From NCBI GenBank assembly GCA_035937595.1, contig DASZHS010000013.1, positions 1 to 24,065 on the forward strand: a stretch of 24,065 bases of DNA, given 5' to 3'. A model generated the notes under the pieces. The model made no database searches and had not been told where the DNA came from. It saw nothing but the letters and a program-made list of their open reading frames with translations. The position numbers were made by a program, and so were the translations under genes. Source of the stretch: Palsa-459 sp035937595 (GTDB lineage: Bacteria; Actinomycetota; Acidimicrobiia; Acidimicrobiales; RAAP-2). How positions within the stretch are numbered: position 1 is the stretch's first letter; the number at the start of each line of letters is the position of its first letter. Of this stretch, positions 1 through 6,746 are shown in pieces.

Positions 1-309
1 GGCCCGGCCGAGCAGCGCGCGGTCGAGCACGTCGGACCAGCCGCGGACCCAGTCGAGCACGTCGGTGCCGGCGTCTCGCACCTCGAAGGCGTCGCGGTCC
101 TTGAACTCGCGGTGCTCGATCACGTACGCCCGTCCCTGGTAGACGCGCGCGAGGTGGTCGCACAGCGCGGTGACGTCCCACTCCGGGCAGGTCGGCACGT
201 GCGCGGTCAGGTTGGTGGAGGCCGCCTCGCAGAACCTGAGGAAGTCCGCCGCGCGCAGCGCGTCGTAGGTGCCGCCGGGGAGCCACGCCGCATCGAAGTC
301 CGCCACCAT
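1..309 (-). CDS. Maleylpyruvate isomerase N-terminal/DinB-like family protein, C-terminus cut off by window edge
   Basis: The first 103 residues are visible, starting MVADFDAAWL; the frame stays open to base 1, so the C-terminus lies outside. The segment CPEWDVTALCDHLARVY (about residues 41-57) matches the hallmark 'cP.W.v.dL..Hl' stretch of the mycothiol-dependent maleylpyruvate isomerase N-terminal family (TIGR03083-like, DinB-like four-helix bundle), where the histidine helps bind a divalent metal. The family's substrates are mostly unknown and many members act in thiol-dependent detoxification. The ATG is preceded by an AGGGG-type ribosome site about six bases upstream, and a TAGAGT -10 box lies at 335-340. 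It diverges from the SRAP gene. A second family member lies at 8604-9293. The family call is good; the function is open. Confidence 0.75.
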   Translation of the reverse strand, partial: MVADFDAAWLPGGTYDALRAADFLRFCEAASTNLTAHVPTCPEWDVTALCDHLARVYQGRAYVIEHREFKDRDAFEVRDAGTDVLDWVRGWSDVLDRALLGRA

Positions 310-334
310 CCTCGTCCCCTTCCGTCGCATCGGG

Positions 335-340
335 ACTCTA
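335..340 (-). promoter_or_regulatory. -10 box (TAGAGT) for the leftward DinB-like gene
   Basis: Read leftward this is TAGAGT, a TANNNT element about 25 bases before the ATG at 309, leaving a short leader that carries the AGGGG ribosome site. It overlaps by two bases the rightward box at 339-344. No convincing -35 is visible. Confidence 0.45.
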
Positions 341-344
341 GGGT
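339..344 (+). promoter_or_regulatory. -10 box (TAGGGT) for the SRAP gene
   Basis: TAGGGT fits the actinobacterial TANNNT consensus. Transcription would begin near 351, giving a 25-base leader with the ribosome site GGAGGAG at 363-369. I see no clear LexA (SOS) box here, although the family is named for SOS association. Confidence 0.45.
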
Positions 345-375
345 GACCGTGTCGTCGTCGTCGGAGGAGCAACCA

Positions 376-1134
376 ATGTGCGGGCGCATCGCGCTGTACA
401 CCCCGCCAGCTCGCCTGGCGCGCCTGCTCGAGGCGGCGCTCGCCGCGGGCCTCGACCCTGACGGCGCGCCCAGCTGGAACGTCCCGCCGCAAGAGCCGCT
501 CTTCGGCGTCGCCGATCGGGGCGAAGGGAAGGGTCGCGTCCTCGACGCGTACCGCTGGGGCCTCGTCCCCTCCTGGGTGGACGACCCGAAGGTCGGCAAT
601 CGGATGTTCAACGCCCGCTGCGAGACCGTCACCACCAAGCCGTCGTACCGCACCGCGTTCGAGCGGCACCGGCTGCTGATCCCGGTCGACGGCTTCTACG
701 AGTGGGACCGGCGCGACGGAGGGAAGGTGCCGCACTACTTCACCCGCGCGGACGGCGAGCCCATGGTCCTCGCGGGGCTCTACGAGTTCTGGCGCGACCG
801 TGCGACGCCGGGCGCGGAGTGGCTCCAGACCTGCACCGTGCTCACGACGACCCCCGGTGCCGACCTGGACGACATCCACGACCGCATGCCGGTCGTCCTC
901 GAGCGGGACGCGTTCGAGACGTGGCTGACCGGGGCAGACGACGAGCGCGACGCCCTGGTGGGCCTGTGCGCGCCGGCGCGCGCCGGCACGCTCGTGCACC
1001 ACCCCGTCGGCGGGCGCGTCGGCAACGTCGACAACGACGGGCCGGAGCTCATCGACGAGGTGGCGGCGCCGCAGACACTGCAGCCGCAGCTCGGCGACGT
1101 CTTCTCGGGCGGGCAACGCGGCACCTCGGGGTAG
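376..1134 (+). CDS. SRAP-domain protein (YedK/HMCES type), abasic-site DNA-protein crosslinker
   Basis: 252 residues starting MCGRIALYTP. Family members cover abasic sites in single-stranded DNA by forming a thiazolidine link through Cys2 once the initiator Met is removed, shielding the lesion at replication forks. All key positions are visible: Cys2, Asn79 (in FNARCET), Glu109 (in GFYEW) and His168 (in DIHDRMPVVL), matching Cys2/Asn75/Glu105/His160 of E. coli YedK. The length is normal for a bacterial SRAP protein. The ATG at 376 was chosen because Cys must be residue 2 and GGAGGAG lies six bases upstream; a longer reading frame from 112 would bury the catalytic Cys and run through the divergent gene. 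It converges on the dehydratase gene, with 31 bases between the stops. Confidence 0.95.
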   Translation: MCGRIALYTPPARLARLLEAALAAGLDPDGAPSWNVPPQEPLFGVADRGEGKGRVLDAYRWGLVPSWVDDPKVGNRMFNARCETVTTKPSYRTAFERHRLLIPVDGFYEWDRRDGGKVPHYFTRADGEPMVLAGLYEFWRDRATPGAEWLQTCTVLTTTPGADLDDIHDRMPVVLERDAFETWLTGADDERDALVGLCAPARAGTLVHHPVGGRVGNVDNDGPELIDEVAAPQTLQPQLGDVFSGGQRGTSG

Positions 1135-1165
1135 CCCGGCCGTCACCGGCGGGCGCCCGCGACCG

Positions 1166-2131
1166 CTACGTAGACTCGATCAGCTCCGCCAGCAGCGTCG
1201 CGGTGATGTTCCGCCCCGTCGCGATCATGGCCACGGGTCCCTCGTCGAAGGGCACCATCCCGAGCTCGGCGGCCGCGAGCGCGATGGCGGCGGAGCCCTC
1301 CAGGACGAGGCCGTGGTCGACGGCCGCGGTCCGCACCGCGGCGCGGATCTGCGGCTCTTCGAGCGTCTCGACGGCGATCCCGAGCTCGGTGATGACGTCG
1401 ATCGTGACCGAGCCCTCCTCGATGGCGCCGGCGAGGCCGTCGGCGATCGTCTGGCCGCGCTCGATCTGGACGGCGTGACCCTGGTGCAGCGACGCAACCA
1501 TCGCCGCGTCGCGCGCCGGCTGCAGCCCGAGCAGGTGGACGTCGCGCCCCGCGTCGCGCAGGAAGAGGCCGATGCCCGAGAGCAGCCCGCCGCCGCCCAC
1601 CGGGACGAGCAGCTGGGCGACGTCGGGGAGCTGCTCGAGCAGCTCGGACGCGACGGTCGACTGCCCGGCGATCACGTCGGGGTCGTTGTACGGCGAGATG
1701 TAGCGCGCGCCGCGCTCCTCGGCCAGTGCGAGCGCGAAGGCCTGCGCCTCGGAGAACGACTCGCCCTCTTGGACGAGCTCGATGTCGAAGCCCTTGAGGC
1801 GCGCCACCTTGACGGCAGAGGCCGTCCTCGCCAGCACCACGGTCGCCGGGACCGAGAGCAGCTGGGCGGCGTAGGCGACGCCCAGCCCGTGGTTGCCCGC
1901 CGAGCACGTGACGACCTCGACGTCCGGCCGCTCGGCGACCGCCGCCGACATCGCGGCGACCGCCCCGCGCACCTTGAACGAGCCGCCGGGCTGGAGCGAC
2001 TCGAGCTTGCACCACAGCGTCCCGAGCGCCGTGTGCAGCGGCACCACGGGGGTGGGTCGGAGGTTGGCACCGACCGCGTCCCGTGCGGCGGCGAACTGCG
2101 CCGGCGTCGGGGGTCGAACCTCACGGATCAT
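1166..2131 (-). CDS. PLP-dependent serine/threonine dehydratase (fold type II, no ACT domain)
   Basis: 321 residues. Fold type II PLP enzymes of this group deaminate threonine or serine to 2-oxobutyrate or pyruvate plus ammonia in the cytoplasm. Lys53 in SFKVRGA is the Schiff-base lysine, SAGNHG (77-82) is the asparagine loop and GGGGLL (179-184) is the phosphate-binding glycine loop. There is no C-terminal ACT domain, so isoleucine feedback is unlikely; it resembles the catabolic TdcB or serine racemase branch more than biosynthetic IlvA. The ATG at 2131 is preferred because GGAGG sits seven bases upstream; a GTG six bases earlier would lie one base from that ribosome site. A TAGCGT -10 box at 2150-2155 gives it its own promoter. 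The exact substrate cannot be read from sequence. Confidence 0.9.
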   Translation of the reverse strand: MIREVRPPTPAQFAAARDAVGANLRPTPVVPLHTALGTLWCKLESLQPGGSFKVRGAVAAMSAAVAERPDVEVVTCSAGNHGLGVAYAAQLLSVPATVVLARTASAVKVARLKGFDIELVQEGESFSEAQAFALALAEERGARYISPYNDPDVIAGQSTVASELLEQLPDVAQLLVPVGGGGLLSGIGLFLRDAGRDVHLLGLQPARDAAMVASLHQGHAVQIERGQTIADGLAGAIEEGSVTIDVITELGIAVETLEEPQIRAAVRTAAVDHGLVLEGSAAIALAAAELGMVPFDEGPVAMIATGRNITATLLAELIEST

Positions 2132-2149
2132 CTGCACACCTCCGTGTCG

Positions 2150-2155
2150 ACGCTA
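2150..2155 (-). promoter_or_regulatory. -10 box (TAGCGT) for the dehydratase gene
   Basis: Leftward TAGCGT, 18 bases before the ATG at 2131, with GGAGG in the short leader. It fits TANNNT. The -35 region is not recognisable. Confidence 0.45.
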
Positions 2156-2179
2156 GTGCCGCCGCACGAAGCCCGGCGA

Positions 2180-2196
2180 GCACGCGTCGTGCGTGC
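2180..2196 (-). terminator. Hairpin downstream of the SGNH gene
   Basis: GCACGC, loop GTCGT, GCGTGC: a perfect 6-bp stem 13 bases past the SGNH stop codon. No T-run follows, as is usual for high-GC actinobacteria, so termination is inferred from position only. Confidence 0.35.
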
Positions 2197-2209
2197 GCTC
2201 CGCCACCGG

Positions 2210-3184
2210 CTACTTGAGCACGCCCTGCAGCGCGGTCTGCATCACGTTCGTCAGGTACGTCACGTAGGTGGCGTCGAGGTGCGCGCTGTTGAGGTACGGG
2301 AGGAAGCCGCCGATGACCGGTGAGCACGTCGTCGTGCACACCCAGTGCAGCGGGTCGATGAACCCCACGCCGAGCTTCGTCGCCTCGACGTGCTCCGCGG
2401 ACTGGTGGCCGTGCGAGGCCGCGTTGGGGTTGGGCGAGGCGCACTGCTGGACGCCGGTCGGGTGCGCCGCGAGGCACTGGGGCATCGGCTGGCTGAAGTA
2501 GACGATGTCGCCGATCACGGCGACCCTCGTGCCCGGCCGCCGGAGCCCGAGGATCGTCGCTCGGAGGCCGCGCTCCCACTGCACGTTCGAGAAGTAGGTG
2601 CCGTTGCCGGACTCGACCATGGCGGTGCGGTTGGACAAGAGCACGAGGGCGGGGTGCAGCCGGTTGATCGCGCGGATCGACTGGGCGCGGAACTGGTCGC
2701 AGCCTCGGTAGTAGCCCGCGGGGAACGGCGGGAGTGGCTGGGGGTTCCACACGGTGAGGGTCGCCGCGGGGCACCCGCCGAGGAAGAGCAGCTCGACGCG
2801 GTACTGGAGCGCCGTCGCCGCGGGCACCACGGCCGACAGCCACATCTGGGCGTGGGAGTCGCCGAACAGGAGGATGGTGCGGGTGGCGGAGGTGTCGCCG
2901 AAGACGCACGCGCCGATCGTGAGGCAGCCGTGGTTGGTGGAGGGGTACTCCCGTGAGGCGCTGTCGCTGTACTCGGCCGAGAGCGTCGGGTGCGAGTTCG
3001 GCGGCAGCTTGGTGAGCGTCGGGGCGGCGTGGACGAGCGAGTAGATCTCCGCCGCGGTGCCGGGCGGCGGTGGGTTCGCGTGGCTCCTCGACGCGGCGTC
3101 GGCGGTGACCGTCAGCGACACCGCCGCCGTGGCGGCGACGGCGAGCAGCACCCATCGATGCGTCGCGTGCCACCGTCGGCGCAT
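2210..3184 (-). CDS. Secreted stand-alone SGNH-domain hydrolase/acetyltransferase-like protein
   Basis: 324 residues. An N-terminal Sec-type signal peptide is visible: RRRWHATHRW, then a hydrophobic alanine/valine stretch and a TADA-type cleavage region near residue 30. The mature part looks like the SGNH domain usually fused behind the membrane acyltransferase-3 domain of OafA-type O-acetyltransferases. GDSHAQMW (from about residue 108) gives the nucleophile Ser110, and DPLHW (277-281) supplies the Asp and His. Several Cys residues probably form disulfides outside the cell. Here the domain stands alone, with no acyltransferase-3 membrane part attached or adjacent. The ATG at 3184 has GGGAGG seven bases upstream; a GTG 39 bases earlier is less likely. 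The target (cell-wall polymer or glycan) is unknown. Confidence 0.8.
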   Translation of the reverse strand: MRRRWHATHRWVLLAVAATAAVSLTVTADAASRSHANPPPPGTAAEIYSLVHAAPTLTKLPPNSHPTLSAEYSDSASREYPSTNHGCLTIGACVFGDTSATRTILLFGDSHAQMWLSAVVPAATALQYRVELLFLGGCPAATLTVWNPQPLPPFPAGYYRGCDQFRAQSIRAINRLHPALVLLSNRTAMVESGNGTYFSNVQWERGLRATILGLRRPGTRVAVIGDIVYFSQPMPQCLAAHPTGVQQCASPNPNAASHGHQSAEHVEATKLGVGFIDPLHWVCTTTCSPVIGGFLPYLNSAHLDATYVTYLTNVMQTALQGVLK

Positions 3185-3229
3185 CGCCCCGCCTCCCGCG
3201 ACGTGAGCCTGGCCCGGTCGCACGACGGG

Positions 3230-3235
3230 AAGTTA
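3230..3235 (-). promoter_or_regulatory. -10 box (TAACTT) for the SGNH gene
   Basis: Leftward TAACTT fits TANNNT and would give a leader of about 40 bases with GGGAGG near its end. It lies in the 106-base gap between the SDR stop and the SGNH start, so the SGNH gene need not depend on the SDR promoter. Confidence 0.4.
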
Positions 3236-3283
3236 GTGCGGCCGCCCCCTGCCCGCGAGCCCCGACGGCGACGCCGCGCGGCG

Positions 3284-3308
3284 ACCGGGCTCAGGGGACC
3301 GGGCTCAG
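3284..3308. repeat. Short tandem duplication at the SDR stop codon
   Basis: ACCGGGCTCAG occurs twice with period 14 (3284-3294 and 3298-3308). On the SDR strand each copy contains a TGA; the second-read copy holds the actual stop. A related CCGGGCTCAG lies at 4149-4158, over the stop of the neighbouring P-loop kinase gene. Probably a replication-slippage product with no clear role. Confidence 0.5.
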
Positions 3309-4058
3309 TCCGCCGTCGAGGTTGATGGCGGCGCCCGTCACGTACGACGCCCGCGGCGACAGAAGGAAGGCGCACAGGTTGGAAAATTCCTCTGCACGCC
3401 CGAAGCGCCCGAGCGGGATGCCGGCGCGCGCCGCGGTCGTCGCGTAGAACTCGTCGAGCGGCGTGCCGAGGGCGGCCGCACGCCGCACCCACTGCCCGGA
3501 CTCGACGAGCCCGACGAGCACGGCGTTCGCGCGGACCCCACTCGGACCGAGCTCGCGCGCGAGCGCCTTGGTCAGCGCGAGCCCGGCCGCCCGCGAGGCC
3601 GACGTGGGCGTGGTCCTCGCCTCGGGCGCCCGCGCGCTGATCGCCAGCACGTTGACGATGGCGCCGCCGTCGCGGGCGAGGTGTGCGGCGGCACGACGCG
3701 CGAGGCGGACCGCGGGCAGGACCTTGAGCTCGTAGTCCTCGCGCCACGCGTCGTCGGTCGAGTCCACGATCGCGGTGCTCGACGCGCGGCCGGCGTTCGA
3801 GACGACGCCGTCGAGGCGCCCGAACCGCTCGGCGGCGTCGTCCACGAAGCGATCGAGGGCAGCGCCGTCGGTGACGTCGACCCGCGCGACCAGCGCCCCG
3901 CCGCCGAGCGAGGTGCGCGCCGCGGCGAGCCGGCCCTCGTCGCGCCCGCACACGGCCACCCCCGCGCCCTCGTCGAGGAGCCGGGTCGCGAGGGCGAGCC
4001 CGAGGCCGTCGGTGCCGCCGGTTACGAGCACGGCCCGTCCGCCCAGTTCGAGGTCCAT
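3291..4058 (-). CDS. Short-chain dehydrogenase/reductase family protein with atypical active site
   Basis: 255 residues, normal SDR length. The Rossmann cofactor motif TGGTDGLG (13-20) and the structural NAG (88-90) are intact, as is the C-terminal Y-V-TG-A-I-LDGG pattern (239-250). The catalytic tetrad is not: Ser141 is present, but the classic YxxxK is TSASR (Thr152, Arg156), and the usual active-site Asn before it aligns with Lys112. Normal SDR hydride-transfer chemistry therefore looks impaired; it may bind NAD(P) and act as a regulator, or use different chemistry. I recall similar 'TSxSRAAG' SDRs in actinobacteria, but have not checked. The ATG at 4058 follows GGGAG by seven bases. It lies 96 bases after the P-loop kinase gene on the same strand, so co-transcription is possible. 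Confidence 0.88.
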   Translation of the reverse strand: MDLELGGRAVLVTGGTDGLGLALATRLLDEGAGVAVCGRDEGRLAAARTSLGGGALVARVDVTDGAALDRFVDDAAERFGRLDGVVSNAGRASSTAIVDSTDDAWREDYELKVLPAVRLARRAAAHLARDGGAIVNVLAISARAPEARTTPTSASRAAGLALTKALARELGPSGVRANAVLVGLVESGQWVRRAAALGTPLDEFYATTAARAGIPLGRFGRAEEFSNLCAFLLSPRASYVTGAAINLDGGLSPVP

Positions 4059-4154
4059 GGTCGCTCCCTTGTCGTCGGTCCGCGTCGGTCCGGGCATCAT
4101 CGCCGACGGCGAGCGGCGCACGACGGCCGCGCCGCCGCACGGGCCGGGCCGGGC

Positions 4155-4736
4155 TCAGCGCGGGGGGACCGCCCGGAGCCCCGCGCAGAGGAGCCGCTCG
4201 TCGAGGGCGCAGGTGAGGTGGACGAGCGGGAGGTCGTCGCGCGGCGGTGCGGCCAGGAACTCGGCGGTCCAGGCGTGCCGCGCGGCGTGCGTCGTCCACG
4301 CCCAGGCGACGACCGACACCTCAGGATCCGTGCTGAACAGGTTGCGCCAGCGCTCGCGGTTGCCGTTCCACAGCTCCTCGCGGCGCACGACGCGTCGCAG
4401 CGTCCGGCGCAGGATCCGCGCCATGACGACGCGTCGCGGGAGGTCGTAGAGCACGACGGCGTCCGCCCGCGCGAGGAGCAGGTCGGCGACCTGGCGGTAG
4501 TTGCCGCACACGACCCAGGTCTCGTCGGCCGCGATCGACGAGACGCGCTCGGCGAACGCCTCGTCGGACAGCGGCTGCCAGCCCGGCTGGTGGTACACGC
4601 CGTCGAGCTCGACGTGCGGGATCCCGGTCGCCGCCGAGATGCGTCGCGCCAGCGTCGTCTTGCCCGACCCGCTCGTGCCGCGGATGACGATGCGGCGCGC
4701 GTCGCGCGGGAGCTGCGCGACGACCGTCCGCGCCAC
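4155..4736 (-). CDS. P-loop nucleotide kinase (adenylate kinase-like / FlaR 'topology modulation' type)
   Basis: 193 residues. Walker A GTSGSGKTT (20-28) follows a beta strand RRIVIRG. Further on come the HVELDGVYHQPGW segment typical of small FlaR-like kinases annotated as topology modulation proteins, then WVVCGNY and an arginine-rich lid (RRVVMARILRRTLRR). The family is P-loop NTPases with poorly known substrates, possibly nucleoside or small-molecule kinases. The start is uncertain. I chose GTG 4736 because a TACGCT -10 box ends six bases upstream, the arrangement of a leaderless mRNA, and this places the P-loop about 20 residues from the N-terminus. An ATG at 4769 would overlap the divergent MFS start by two bases (CATG). 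Confidence 0.75.
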   Translation of the reverse strand: MARTVVAQLPRDARRIVIRGTSGSGKTTLARRISAATGIPHVELDGVYHQPGWQPLSDEAFAERVSSIAADETWVVCGNYRQVADLLLARADAVVLYDLPRRVVMARILRRTLRRVVRREELWNGNRERWRNLFSTDPEVSVVAWAWTTHAARHAWTAEFLAAPPRDDLPLVHLTCALDERLLCAGLRAVPPR

Positions 4737-4742
4737 CGCGCG

Positions 4743-4748
4743 AGCGTA
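4743..4748 (-). promoter_or_regulatory. -10 box (TACGCT), leftward half of a bidirectional leaderless promoter
   Basis: Leftward TACGCT ends six bases before GTG 4736, so transcription would begin at or beside the start codon. It is separated by only six bases (six C's) from the rightward box at 4755-4760. Confidence 0.5.
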
Positions 4749-4754
4749 CCCCCC

Positions 4755-4760
4755 TACGAT
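4755..4760 (+). promoter_or_regulatory. -10 box (TACGAT), rightward half of a bidirectional leaderless promoter
   Basis: TACGAT ends seven bases before ATG 4768, and no ribosome site precedes that ATG. This is the expected layout of a leaderless transcript. Confidence 0.55.
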
Positions 4761-4767
4761 CCGCGCC

Positions 4768-5949
4768 ATGGACGAGGAGGTTGGGCCCACCTCGGTCGTC
4801 TCGCGACTCGTCTTCGTCGTGTTCCTCGAGTGGCTCGGCGCGACGTCGGTGCTCCCCCTCTTGCCGCTCTACCTGCGCGACAAGGGCGCGACGCCCGCGA
4901 CGACGGGCGCGGTCATGGCGGCCTACTTCGTCGGCGCGGTGGTGTTCCAGTACGTCGCTGGTCGCGTCGCGGACCGCGTCGGGCGCCGACCGGTGCTCTT
5001 CGCGGGGCTCGTCGCCTACGCGGCGGCGTGCCTCGGCTTCCTCCTGCCCATGACGCCGCTCGCCTACGGCGCGCTGCGCTTCGTCCAGGGCGCGGCGGCG
5101 GGATCGGTGGAGGTGGCGACGCTCGCCACGGTCGCCCTCGTCGTCCCTGCCGCCCAGCGCGGCCGCGCCTCGTCGCGGATCTACGCCGCCCAGCTCGGCG
5201 GGGCCGCCTTCGGCCCGCTCCTCGGCGCCTTCGTCGGCGTCCGCGAGATGGCCTACGTGTTCGTCTTCGCCGCGACGGCCGCGCTGGTCGCCGCCATCCC
5301 GGTCCTGCGCACCGACCTCGGGCCGCGCGGGGCGCGCGGCGCGCCGCTCCCGAGGCTCGTCGTCGACGCCCGGCTCGTGGGCGCCGTCGCCGTCGCGATC
5401 GCCTTCGGCCTCGTCATCGGCGTCTACGAGTCGTGCTGGACCCTGCTCATGCACTTCAAGGGCGCCTCGTCGTTCCAGCTCGGGCTCTCCTGGACGCTGT
5501 TCGCCCTGCCCTACGTCTTCTTCTTCCGCGTCGGCGGGTGGTTCGCCGACCACTCGGACCGCCGGGTCCTCGCCGTCGTCGGGATCGTGAACTCCGCGGC
5601 GTTCTGCGCGATCTACCCGCTGCTCGGCCCGGTCGACGCCCTCTTGGCGTTCAGCTGCTTCGAGGCCATCGGCACCTCGCTCGCGCTCCCCGCCGCCCAG
5701 TCGGTCCTGACCGAGCAGGCAGCACCCCAAGAAGTCGGCCGGCGCCAGGGCATCTTCGCGACCTCGCAGACCGGCGCGCTCGCCGTGTCGGCGATGGTCT
5801 CGGGCACGCTGTTCGAGCGCGGCCCGGCCGTGCCGTTCCTCGTCATGGCCTTTCTCAGCGTGGCCGCCGTCCTCGTCGTCCCGATCGCGTGGCGCTCGGT
5901 CCCCGGCCGCGTGGCGCTCCGTGCCGCCGCGGCTACGCCACCGCCCTGA
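4768..5949 (+). CDS. Major facilitator superfamily transporter
   Basis: 393 residues with about 12 predicted membrane segments. The signature between segments 2 and 3, GRVADRVGRRPVLF (about residues 66-79), is the MFS G-x-x-x-D-R-x-G-R-R motif. A second copy of the pattern, GGWFADHSDRRVL, appears after segment 8 as expected from the internal duplication. LGGAAFGPLLGAFVG in segment 5 resembles the antiporter motif of drug exporters, so drug or metabolite efflux is likely but the substrate is unknown. The ATG at 4768 lacks a ribosome site and sits seven bases after TACGAT, indicating a leaderless mRNA. Its 3' end overlaps that of the convergent methyltransferase gene by 17 bases. Confidence 0.9.
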   Translation: MDEEVGPTSVVSRLVFVVFLEWLGATSVLPLLPLYLRDKGATPATTGAVMAAYFVGAVVFQYVAGRVADRVGRRPVLFAGLVAYAAACLGFLLPMTPLAYGALRFVQGAAAGSVEVATLATVALVVPAAQRGRASSRIYAAQLGGAAFGPLLGAFVGVREMAYVFVFAATAALVAAIPVLRTDLGPRGARGAPLPRLVVDARLVGAVAVAIAFGLVIGVYESCWTLLMHFKGASSFQLGLSWTLFALPYVFFFRVGGWFADHSDRRVLAVVGIVNSAAFCAIYPLLGPVDALLAFSCFEAIGTSLALPAAQSVLTEQAAPQEVGRRQGIFATSQTGALAVSAMVSGTLFERGPAVPFLVMAFLSVAAVLVVPIAWRSVPGRVALRAAAATPPP

Positions 5950-6679
5950 CCACGAGCCGCCACGTCTCGAGGTCGACGTCGGCCCCCGCGGCGTCGGTGA
6001 TGGCCACCGAGCCGAACCCCGCGTCGGCGAGGAACCGGCGCCACTCCGGCGGCGTCGGGAGCCGGATCGCGAAGCGCGCCTCACGTCGCTCCGCACCGCG
6101 GACCGTGACCCGATGACAGACGATGCACCCGGTGTCGACGTCGAAGTCGTTGCGATCGACCATGAGGTCGCCGTCCGCGTCGACGACGATCGCGTCCGGC
6201 GCCTGGGTGAAGGACCGCACGTAGGCGTCGTGGCTCAGCGTCTCGAGGACGAGGACCCCGCCGGGGCGCAGCACCCGGTGGAACTCGCGGAGGACGTCGA
6301 GGTTCCCCGCGTCGTCGAAGTAGCCGAACGAGGTGAACCAGCAGACGACCGCGTCGTAGGGGCCGTCGACGGGGAGCGCGCGCAGGTCGCCCTCGTGCAG
6401 CTCGACGTCCACGCTGCGGTCGGCCGCCTCACGCCGCGCGACCTCGAGGAACGCCGTCGAGCGCTCGACGCCCGTCACGCGCAGCCCGCGCGCGGCCATC
6501 CGCACCGCCATCCGGCCGTGGCCGCACGGCGCGTCGAGGACGCGCGCGCCCGGGGAGAGCCCCGCCAGGCGCACGGCGGCGTCGGTGTCCGCGTCGCTGC
6601 GCTCGTCGCCGAGGACCGCTCGGTAGAAGTGCAGGTAGTCCTCGCCGAACAGCTCGTCGGCGTCGAAGCGGTGTGCCAT
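5933..6679 (-). CDS. Class I SAM-dependent methyltransferase
   Basis: 248 residues. Motif I VLDAPCGHG (47-55) is the glycine-rich SAM loop; VTGVERS carries the acidic residue at the end of strand 2; YDAVVCWFTSFGYF is motif II and LRPGGVLVLET is motif III of the Rossmann-type methyltransferases. The N-terminal DYLHFYRAVLGDERS and the C-terminal beta-rich region fit methyltransferase type 11/25 proteins of small-molecule type. The substrate cannot be inferred. The ATG at 6679 is directly preceded by a GTG in frame, and neither has a good ribosome site, so the start is uncertain by one codon. Confidence 0.88.
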   Translation of the reverse strand: MAHRFDADELFGEDYLHFYRAVLGDERSDADTDAAVRLAGLSPGARVLDAPCGHGRMAVRMAARGLRVTGVERSTAFLEVARREAADRSVDVELHEGDLRALPVDGPYDAVVCWFTSFGYFDDAGNLDVLREFHRVLRPGGVLVLETLSHDAYVRSFTQAPDAIVVDADGDLMVDRNDFDVDTGCIVCHRVTVRGAERREARFAIRLPTPPEWRRFLADAGFGSVAITDAAGADVDLETWRLVVRAVA

Positions 6680-6690
6680 CACACAGCACC

Positions 6691-6718
6691 GCGCCGGCGC
6701 CCCGAAGGACGCCGGCGC
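6691..6718 (-). terminator. Hairpin downstream of the solute-binding protein gene
   Basis: GCGCCGGCG, ten-base loop, CGCCGGCGC: a perfect 9-bp all-G/C stem in the 67-base gap between the binding-protein stop and the methyltransferase start. No T-run follows. It would end or attenuate leftward transcription. Confidence 0.5.
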
Positions 6719-6746
6719 GGTCGCCGTGATGTCGCGCGGTGCGCGG

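Noticed and set aside
4149..4158. CCGGGCTCAG copies at the 3' ends of both the SDR and kinase genes (also 3288 and 3302).
   Set aside because: Only 10-11 bases of GC-rich sequence around stop codons; chance or slippage explains it, and no hairpin or site is formed.
3681..6116. An 811-codon open frame on the + strand across the SDR, kinase and MFS genes.
   Set aside because: It is an arginine/alanine-rich shadow frame typical of GC-rich DNA; the real genes in other frames have recognisable domains and ribosome sites or promoters.
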